This document shows positions 57,021 through 64,000 of a stretch of DNA of 64,000 bases, piece by piece. The stretch's first letter is position 1, and each line of letters begins with the position of its first letter. The notes beneath the pieces were generated by a model, which saw nothing but the letters and a program-made list of their open reading frames with translations, had not been told where the DNA came from and did not search any database. The translations under genes and the position numbers were made by a program. Source of the DNA: Akebia trifoliata (taxonomy: Eukaryota; Streptophyta; Magnoliopsida; Ranunculales; Lardizabalaceae); NCBI GenBank assembly GCA_017979445.1, contig CM030706.1, forward strand, positions 29,858,493 to 29,922,492, written 5' to 3'.

Positions 57021-59084
57021 CCCTTTTGTCGTTTCTTCGGTCTCTTCCTTGATGCTTACCCCCTTTGCTGATATTTTTTTTGCATCTCCCTACCTTTGTC
57101 ATATGACCGATATCAGCCACCATCGCTTTCTTCATGATCTCAACCCTGGAGGTTGTGGTGATGGTGGTCTCATAGCTCCAGGGTACTGCCTGGTCGGAGC
57201 TATAGGGGAATAGTTTAGGTGAGTATATGGTCATGGGAGGCGGCTCGGGTTTTACATTGAGAATGAGGGGTGGTGGCGATGGTTTGGATATAGTGGTAGC
57301 AAGAGGGGTTAATGGAGTGTATGGGATGATAAGCGATGGATGTGAAAATGCAGTGTATAGTATATGGAGAAGAGGTGGTCGGGTTGATCCTTGAGAAGTT
57401 GGCGGTGTGTAAGGTATAATAAGAGGAGGTCGGGTTACATTTTGATGGTTTGGTGGTCCGTAAGGTATGACTAAAGGAGGTCGGGTAGTAGCGTTTTGAT
57501 GAGTGGGATGGATGGTGAGGTCGGCTAATCTGAGTGGTGGTAATGAATTTCGGGATGAGTTTGTTGTATAATGATTGACTGTACTGACTGTTGGTGCTTC
57601 TGATCCCTGAGTTAAGTGGACCCTGATTTTGGACCCGATAGGCGATATCAAGGCAGACTGATTGAAATCGAGTTCCATATGAATGACATTCACCCTGTGC
57701 CCACTTCCCCCTTCATTATGAGTAGGTAGGGGGTTTTGATTGATATTCTGTTGTTGGGGTAGGTTGGGAGGCCCATCCAGGATGAGAGCCTTCTTATCAA
57801 ACAAGTTATGTACCTGATGTTTGAGTTGCCAGCATTGATCTGTGGAGTGCCCCGGTACACCCATATGAAATTCACAGAACAAATTGGGGTTGTACGCTGG
57901 TCCCTTGGCAGCCTCAGGATTTGGTGGACGTTTTGCGATATACTCACCCCTGAGCAAGATTGGTAGTAACTCAGATAGTGTCATGGGTAACCTGGTAAAC
58001 ACTCCGTTTACTCTGTTGGGTCGTGCCTGCTGGTTCTGCCCATATAATGGTGTCTATTGTGCTTGTGGAGGAACTGCCCGGAAGGGATTCTACGGTGCTG
58101 GAGCCCAAGCGGTTCAAGGTACTGGCGCCCAAGGGACCTGGGGTGCCTGTGGCCTTTGAGTTGGTGCCTGAATAACGAGAGGTTGGCTGGGTTGTACATT
58201 ATTAACATGGGTTTCCTCTTTCTTTTTGACAAAAGGCATTGATTTCTTCTGTGCTGATGTCCCCGCTGTTGCACTCAAGGCTGTAAAGTTAAATATTAGA
58301 CCAGTTCGGATCCCGTCCTCGACCCGGTCTGCTACTTGAACTAAATTTGAGAAGGTGCATGTAGTGTGTCCAACCAAATGAGTGTAAAAGGCATGCCCCA
58401 GCGTCGAGATAAACGTAGTGTTCATCTCATGTTCAGTCATCGCAGGCCGCACTTGTGAAGCGGACTCTCGCCATCTCTGGGCATACTCTTTCACTGTTTC
58501 TTTGTGTTTTCTCATCATCTTAACCATTTCATTTCGATCCAGACCCATATCTGTATTTAATCGATAATTGTGCAAGAACATTTCAGCCAAGTCCTGCCAA
58601 CTCTTGATGAGTATATGGTCCAATCCTGAGAACCATTTGAGGGCCGGTCCTGTTAGGCTTCTTTGAAATAGTTGTACCAGCAATCTGTCGTCCTCGCCAT
58701 ATTGGCACATTGACCCACAATACAATTTGAGGTGTGAGAGAGGACACCCAACGCTATTATATTTTTCGAATTTCGGACATTTAAACTTAGCCGGCAGCTA
58801 TCCGTTGGGATAGAAGCATAGGTCCCTGAATCTTGTTCCTCTCAGAGTATTTGTGCCTTTCATCCACCGCATTTCCTCTTGGAGAGATTCAATCTGTCAG
58901 GCCATTTTGTCGTCGGTAGCACTCTTAGCTTCGAAAGCCCTAAAGTCACACTCATCATCTGGGATCACCATCGGAGGCGGTTGATTCTGTGGTATATAGA
59001 GTGGAGGACCCTGATATATCGGCACAGTAGTGAAAGCGCCCTCGATCCGCGGAGTGCACAGATCCGCTTTTGACCCTTGAGGTT
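57010..59084 (-). pseudogene. gag, main part
   Basis: 59084-58897 is a proline-rich segment ending in a TGA. A second stop (TAG, about 58800) precedes a gag-typical segment that runs on as MCQYGEDDRLLVQLFQRSLT, GPALKWFSGLD, WQDLAEMFLHNYRLNTDMGL and KEYAQRWRESASQVRPAM, the capsid-like core of Tat gag (58725-58114). A frame change near 58110 leads to 58002-57010 with TLSELLPILL and a zinc-knuckle-like CEFHMGVPGHSTDQCW. A proline/threonine-rich tail follows, with direct repeats of the type 'RPPLIIPYTPP'. Two nonsense codons and one or more frame changes make it non-functional. Confidence 0.8.
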
Positions 59085-59189
59085 TGGGAGTCGCCACCTA
59101 GTTTTATGGTCTAGGAACCAAACTGACTCTAACATGGATAAAAAGAACTAATCTACCATAAAAAATATGAATTCGAGGATCATGTTACG

Positions 59190-59218
59190 GGGGTTGGAAG
59201 GTGTTAGGCACCAACCCC
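59190..59218 (-). promoter_or_regulatory. LTR stem-loop, TGCCTAACACCTT loop (copy 4)
   Basis: GGGGTTGG (59190-59197) pairs with CCAACCCC (59211-59218) around the same 13-nt loop as copy 3. It lies about 105 bp from the LTR 3' end, close to the offset in the other LTRs. Confidence 0.75.
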
Positions 59219-59633
59219 GCCCGGTCAAAGCCGGTCTCTATTAACTTCCCAAATATATCACATTGCTAAAAACCTAGATAAAAATAAAAATAAAATTTTT
59301 CATACCTTTTCCGATAGCAAGGATTTGCACCCTTAGATCTGACAAAAGATATCCTTGTACTGTACTCCCTGCGTCGTTCTGTCTCCGGATTTGACTTCGG
59401 ATCTCCTAGATCAATGTATCTCCTTGTTTTTGAATCTGAACTCTTCAAGTTTGTTACGGATTTAGGGGTGTTTTTGGAGGGATTTTAGGGGTTTTCTAGA
59501 CTAAAATTGAAGGGGGGATGTTAGGTAAGGAGTTGGGGCTCCAAAACTAGGGTTTATGGGGGGCTAGGGGAGCTTCTAGACCTACTTCTCTTAGGGTTTT
59601 TGATTTGATACGAAAATAGAGTGTGGAGGCTCC

Positions 59634-59641
59634 TATTTATA
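59634..59641 (-). promoter_or_regulatory. Solo-LTR TATA box (minus strand)
   Basis: TTTATAAATAGGAGCC on the minus strand, about 1.1 kb from the LTR start, as in the other two Tat LTRs. Confidence 0.55.
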
Positions 59642-59990
59642 AAGTTATTGTAGCATTAGGGTTTGATTAGGATTTCTTTTTAGGGTTTCAATTAGGGTTT
59701 AGACTTTGGTCTCATGAGATGGACTTAGTCTTTAGGGTTTTGACTTTAGTCCTTAGGAGATTGACTTGATTAGTTTAGATTAGGGTTTTGATTTAGGTTT
59801 TTGACTTTAGTCTTATGAGATTGACTGATTATTTAGATTAGGATTTTGACTTTAGTCTTATGAGATTGACTTTAATACTTGACTTTAGTCTACTTAATTG
59901 ACTTTAATTTTGACTTTAGTTTTATTTGATTGACTTTAATATCTTGACTTTAGTCTTGCTTGATTGACTTTAAATTTTTGGAGAACCCCT
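59640..59990. repeat. TTTAGGGTTT / TTGACTTTAGTC tandem repeats in the solo LTR
   Basis: Repeating units of TTGACTTTAGTC(T/C)TATGAGA mixed with (T)TTAGGGTTTTGA, about 30-40 bp each, make up most of this 350 bp. The TTTAGGG match to the plant telomere repeat is short and irregular, so I read it as chance within a U3 repeat. Confidence 0.65.
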
Positions 59991-60753
59991 CTCTATTATA
60001 TCTTTATTCTTTGGACTCCAAATGGAGGGGTCCTTAAAGAAATATCTTGCGAACCCTCAACAATTTGCCTGAAAGCTTGATTGATCGATTTTTTTTGTTC
60101 ACATTTTAAAATTAATTTTATTAATGTTTCACTTTACATTATTTAATGATTTATTTTATTAATTTCGAAATCTTTAATTTTTAAAATTGTGAAATACCAT
60201 TTTTACCCCTCGGAGAGGATTTTTTTACGTTTTAAGTCGTTTTTTTCCATGTTGTAGGATGTTTTGGAATCAATTGTTCGTAAGGAATTCAATGGGAATG
60301 TTGGTTTTTGTCATTTATGAAGTTTTTTTGTATGAAATAGTCGTGAACTTTATGAGGGGTATTTTCGTAATTTTGTCAATTCTGTTAAAATTGGTGAAAT
60401 GATTTATTTGGTTCCGATTTGTTGTTTTATGTGTTTGAATGGGTTTTCCTAGCGTAATGTAGGCTCTAGGCTTGTTTTGATGTTAGGGTATTTTGGTAAT
60501 TTGGTCAATTTTTAGTGATTTTTATCGTGGCTTCTTTTGATTTGCAAGATGATGATTTCTATGTTTCTGGAGTCGTATTTTCCTAGCGTAGCGTGATTTA
60601 TAAGATTTTGTCAGTTCGAGATACCTCATCCGAATTTCTGAAACACATCTAGTAACAAAATAAAGTAATGGAATACACATCCATCATTAGGAATCATTGC
60701 GATCGGGTTGACGAGTTGATTAATCAGGCGAGTGCAAAAATTGGATGTCTACA

Positions 60754-61044
60754 AGTAGGAGGTGGGGTGGTTTGTTGATCTGGTCGAGGTTGCTCGGGTA
60801 GCTCAGGGTTCGACCCGGATGCCTGGTGCTGGGCGGCTTGTAAAAAGTTGGTACCACTCAAAACGGCCATTAACATTTGTTCTTGTCTCTTCGTTGTTTC
60901 TATTAACTTTGCTATCATTGCATTAGCTTCGGCCAGTTCATTTGTAGTAGGCTGTGGTTCATCTGAGTTACTCATAGTTGATGAAGATGATCGGAGAAAG
61001 TATGGAGGCTTCTCAGGATGTTTGTACTTTTTTCGTTTGGCCAC
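60754..61044 (-). pseudogene. gag N-terminus, cut by the nested LTR
   Basis: The ATG at 61044 starts MAKRKKYKHPEKPPYFLRSS, then a region with NELAEANAMIAKLIETTKRQ (likely coiled coil), EQMLMAVLSGTN and a Gln/Pro-rich stretch, for 97 codons up to the LTR start. This is the usual composition of a Tat gag N-terminus: basic start, a short coiled coil and a proline-rich linker. The frame runs 9 codons into the LTR before stopping. Confidence 0.7.
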
Positions 61045-61219
61045 CTGTGGGTACAGAAGACCAAGTGTAACTATCTTACTTACAAAAAGGAAAATGCATG
61101 ATGTTTTATTAGGTCCGGTAATTATTATGGGATGGTACTCAGAAGGGAAATTTAGTTAGGTGAGCTTGAAAACATAGTACTTCAGCACAGAGCTGGGTTG
61201 TTTGGGAGAAAAGAATTAC

Positions 61220-62010
61220 ATTAACGTGGAGCTAGCATCGACACGGAGTCGATAAAATGGTTCGAAAAGAAATTTCATCAGCACGGAGCTGGCATCAACG
61301 CGGAGTCGGTAAAACAGTTTGAAAAGAAATTACATCAGCGCGGAGCTGGCATCGACACGGAGTCGATAAGGTATTTTGAAAAGAAATTACATCAGCACGG
61401 AGCCGGCATCGACGCGGAGCCGGCATCGACGTGGAGTCGGTAAAAAGGTTTGAAAATAAATTACATCAGCACGGAGCTGGCATCGACACGGAGTCGGTAA
61501 AACAGTTTGAAAAGAAGTTACATCAGCACGGAGCTGGCATCGACACGGAGTCGGTAAAACAGTTTGAAAAGAAATTACATCAGCACGGAACTGGCATCAA
61601 CACGAAATCGATAAAACGATTTGAAAATGAATTACATCAGCACGGAGCTGGCATAGACGCGGAGTCGGTAAAACAGTTTGAAAAGAAATTACATCAGCAC
61701 GGAGCTGGCATCGACGCGGAGTCGGTAAAGAAATTACATCAGCACGGAGCTGGCATCGACGCGGAGAGCACGGAGCTGGCATCGACGCGGAGTCGGTAAA
61801 GAAATTACATCAGCACGGAGCTGGCATCGACGCGGAGTCGGTAAAGAAATTACATCAGCACGGAGCTGGCATCTATACGGAAGTCGGTAAAATAGTTTGA
61901 AAAGAAATTACATCAGCAAGGAGCTGGCATCAACAAGGAGTCGAGAAAGCATTTTGAAAAAGGTAATTTCATCAGCACGGAGCTGGCATCGACACGGAGC
62001 TGAAGAAAAG
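61220..62010. repeat. Minisatellite array 1: 57-bp units
   Basis: Unit: CAGCACGGAGCTGGCATCGA, CACGGAGTCGGTAAAACAGT, TTGAAAAGAAATTACAT, period 57 bp, with shorter derivatives lacking the TTTGAAAAG part around 61725-61865. About 13-14 units with a few substitutions each. Because 57 is a multiple of 3, a 122-codon frame stays open on the plus strand (61431-61799), but it is opposite to gag and has no protein match. It lies in the element leader, upstream of gag. Confidence 0.9.
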
Positions 62011-62339
62011 GTAATTTCATGAGATAAATCGAGTTAGAACAACCCATGTTTTTGACAGCCCCCAATTCAGTTCTCTGAAATCATCGTCGGCCAGGCAGAT
62101 CTCCAAGGAAGAGGCGGCGCACAGTGGCACTCTTAAATCACCTTGTTCCCTGAATAGACGTAGTTTATCCCCCTCGTATCAACAGGGTAAGATTTTTCTA
62201 GGCATCGACTTTGATCAAGGACTGCAATTGGTGTTTTTTTTTAAATCTATCCTTTTTTTTTAAGTTGAATGCATTAGAGTAGATTGATCAGTTGTTATCT
62301 TTGTTAGATCATAGATGGATCATGAACTTTATTCGATAT

Positions 62340-63280
62340 GGGTCGTGGACCCGATTTGTAGTGGATCTGGGTCGTGGATCCAATTCAAGTGGATCTGGGT
62401 CATGGACCCAAACGAAATGGATCTGGGTTGGACCTAATTGAGATGGATCAGGGTCAAATACCCAAACGAAATGGATCTGGGTCGTGGACCCAGTTGAAGT
62501 AGATCTGGGTCGGGGACCCAATTGAAGTAGATCTGGGTCATGCCCAGTTGACATGGATCTAGGTCGTGGACCCAGTTTGGTTGGATCTGAGTCGTTGACC
62601 CAGTTGGAAATGGATCTGGGTCGAATACCAAAACCAAGTGGATCTGGGTCATGGACCCAGTTGAAGTGGATCTGGGTCATGCCCAGTTGACATGGATCTG
62701 GGTCGTAGATCCAATTTGGTTGGATCTGGGTCATGGACCCAGTTGGAAATGGATCTGGGTCGAATACCCAAACGAAATGGATCTGGGTCGTGAACCCAGT
62801 TGAAGTGGATCTGGGTCGGGCCAATTGACATGGATCTGGGTCGTAGACCCAGTTGGAAATGGATCTGGGTCGAATACCCAAACGAAATGGATCTAGGTTG
62901 TGGACCCAGTTGAAGTGGATCTAGGTCATGGACCCAATTTGGTTGGATCTGGGTCGTGGACCCAGTTGAAGTGGATCTGGGTCGGGGACCCAGTTGAAGT
63001 AGATCTGGGTCATGGACCCAATTTGGTTGGATCTGGGTCGTGGACCCAGTTGGAAATGGATCTGGGTCGAATACCCAAACGAAATTGATCTGGGTCGGGG
63101 ACACAATTGAAGTGGATCTGGGTCATGGACCCAATTTGGTTGGATTTGGGTCGTGGACAGTTGGAAATGGATCTGGGTCGAATACCCAAACGAAACGGAT
63201 CTAGGTCGTGGACCCAGTTGAAGTGGATCTGGGTCGGGGACCCAGTTTGAAATGGATCTGGGTCGTTAACCCACTTTGAA
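62340..63280. repeat. Minisatellite array 2: 28-30 bp units with a palindrome
   Basis: About 30 units of the form GGATCTGGGTCGTGGACCCA followed by GTTGAAGT, AATTTGGTT, GTTGGAAAT or similar. TGGGTC-GTG-GACCCA is a perfect inverted repeat in many units; another subtype has GGGTCGAATACCC. Long frames across the array on both strands (for example 62309-62881 and 62649-63104, minus) are periodic Arg/Asp/Pro-rich translations of the repeat and not genes. Subtypes alternate in a higher-order pattern. Confidence 0.9.
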
Positions 63281-63510
63281 GTGAATACTCAATGAAGGAC
63301 GGGTTTGATTATGACCAAAATCGATAGTAAGCCACGTCGGGCAAAATCCGTTTTGAGCAGGATCGATTATGAGTAGTAGACCCTGAGTTTTACAGTAAAG
63401 TGATTCATTTGATCATTTTCAAGCTTTGAAACTCAAAATAAAAAAAAACTTCGAGAAGAAAAGTCGTCAGGATTAACGTAAGGAACAAAATGAGGGAAAA
63501 AAAAAATTTG

Positions 63511-63850
63511 GGTCCGTTTTTCAAGTACGGACCTACCATTTTTTGGCTGGTTCGTGCTTCAAATACGGACCAGAACTTAAAATTTTTTTTTTTTGCACCG
63601 ATCCATGCTTCAAACACGGACTTTACCATTTTCTTGAGTCCGTGTTTCAAACAAGGACCAGAATATGTTTCTTGAGTCCGTGCTTCAAACACGGACCAGA
63701 ACCTTAATTTTTAGGACAAAATTTTTTTTTTCATTCATTTTTCACTGTTCCGTGCTTTAAGCACGGACTTAGTCATTTACTTAAGTCCGTGCTTCAAACA
63801 CGGACCAGAACCTGTTTCTTGAGTCCGTGCTTCAAACACGGACCAGAACC
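63511..63850. repeat. Hairpin cluster C: eight palindromes
   Basis: Eight copies of GTCCGTG-CTTCAAA-CACGGAC and variants at about 36-50 bp spacing, several followed by CAGAACC. The last four are the closest to consensus. Same family as clusters A and B, at the far 5' side of the element. Confidence 0.9.
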
Positions 63851-64000
63851 TGTTCTGGCTCTCCAAACTTGCTCTGTTTTTAGTCATCATCCCATTTTAA
63901 CCCCGAATTTCTGGGTTTTGAGGCACATAGCCTCTATTTTTTGGCTTGGGCCACAAAAAATGTCACCTTTTTTTTTTTTTGATGATGCACATGATAACAT
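63851..64000. other. Window end, unassigned
   Basis: No LTR start or primer-binding site was recognised before the window ends. A poly-T run lies at 63969-63980. Confidence 0.4.

Larger units (their letters stand above)
59085..60753 (-). mobile_element. Solo LTR of a second Tat family nested in gag
   Basis: On the minus strand it starts TGTAGACATCCAATTTTTGC at 60753 and ends GGTGGCGACTCCCA at 59085. It has a TATA box (59634-59641) and a stem-loop (59190-59218). The gag N-terminus lies upstream (61044-60754) and the rest of gag downstream (from 59084), so it interrupts the gene. The 5-bp flanks (AGTAG right, AGGTT left, plus strand) do not match well. However the N-terminal frame stops at a codon border, and counting 5 bp as a duplication restores phase on the other side. 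The sequence differs from the host element's own LTR at 43439-45139, so it is from another family. 60110-60560 is AT-rich U3 sequence. Confidence 0.65.
43439..64000 (-). mobile_element. Large Tat-lineage Ty3/gypsy retrotransposon, 5' end outside window
   Basis: On the minus strand the order is: leader with three repeat arrays (63.85-61.05 kb), gag, protease, G-patch, RT, RNase H, archaeal-type RNase H, integrase (to 51654), polypurine tract (45140-45153) and 3' LTR (45139-43439). The second, archaeal-type RNase H before integrase defines the Tat lineage. Between pol and the LTR lie PMD and DUF7745 sequences on the opposite strand. Stops and frame changes occur in every gene, so the copy is not autonomous. 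A solo LTR of another Tat family is nested in gag. More than 20 kb is large even for this lineage, and the repeat arrays, the antisense genes and the insertion account for most of the excess. Whether 63.3-64.0 kb belongs to this copy is not certain. Confidence 0.75.

Noticed and set aside
59640..59800. Interstitial telomere repeat
   Set aside because: TTTAGGG units are single and irregular, embedded in another repeat; no run of tandem units.
62309..63106. Minus- and plus-strand ORFs of 60-190 residues with periodic sequence
   Set aside because: Translations of the 28-30 bp tandem array; length follows from the repeat, not from coding.
61220..63850. CRISPR array
   Set aside because: The arrays lack unique equal-length spacers between identical repeats, no cas genes are present, and the context is a plant retrotransposon.

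Overview
The window is repeat-rich, intergenic DNA of a flowering plant, most probably a eudicot. Evidence: AT-rich composition, poly-A/T and (TA)n tracts, GT-AG introns, and remnants of plant-specific families (FAR1-like transposase, plant mobile domain, DUF7745, shaggy-like kinase, Tat-type Ty3/gypsy polyprotein). I see no intact host gene, no tRNA or rRNA, and nothing bacterial. Nearly everything that can be named is a transposable element, and most copies are broken.

Layout. (1) 1-4.57 kb: non-coding DNA with two inverted-repeat MITEs. (2) 4.58-7.61 kb: a candidate 3.0 kb solo LTR of a Ty3/gypsy element, minus strand. (3) About 7.9-16.9 kb: a heavily decayed Tat-type retrotransposon on the plus strand (DUF7745 remnant, gag remnant, tail of integrase, polypurine tract, 3' LTR). 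(4) 17.4-19.9 kb: a plant-mobile-domain remnant followed by another Tat-type LTR. (5) 19.9-30.6 kb: mostly unassignable, with a second remnant of the decayed Tat family (26.2-27.6 kb) and two MITEs (28.2-28.5 kb). (6) 30.6-37.57 kb: a Mutator-like element with long terminal inverted repeats. It holds a deleted FAR1-type transposase and pieces of four unrelated plant genes: shaggy/GSK3-like kinase, 2-hydroxy-acid oxidase, UDP-glycosyltransferase and the RNase H1 N-terminal domain. It is a Pack-MULE-like chimera. (7) 37.58-39.94 kb: seven fold-back elements arranged head to tail, most separated by TA runs. (8) 39.9-43.4 kb: unassigned. (9) 43.44-64.0 kb: a large Tat-lineage Ty3/gypsy retrotransposon on the minus strand. 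Its 3' LTR is at 43.4-45.1 kb and it runs upward through integrase, archaeal-type RNase H, RT/RNase H, G-patch, protease and gag to a leader of three repeat arrays; the 5' LTR lies beyond the window.

How region 9 is built. Between pol and the 3' LTR, on the opposite strand, sits an intron-containing plant mobile domain gene (46.7-49.2 kb) with a spliced 5' leader, and a DUF7745 remnant (49.8-50.5 kb). The PMD gene is bracketed by two clusters of a short hairpin (GTCCGTG, 7-nt loop, CACGGAC). A third cluster lies at the far end of the leader (63.5-63.85 kb). The gag gene is split by a solo LTR of another Tat family (59.1-60.75 kb). Stops and frameshifts through gag-pol show the copy is inactive, but its frames are still easy to read, so it is much younger than region 3.

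Points most worth following: the hairpin family around the antisense gene, a short stem-loop in four LTRs whose stem sequence changes while pairing is kept, the multi-gene Pack-MULE with a FAR1-kinase junction, and the fold-back array that shares a terminal motif with that MULE. All calls come from reading the sequence and translations by eye; no database search was run.
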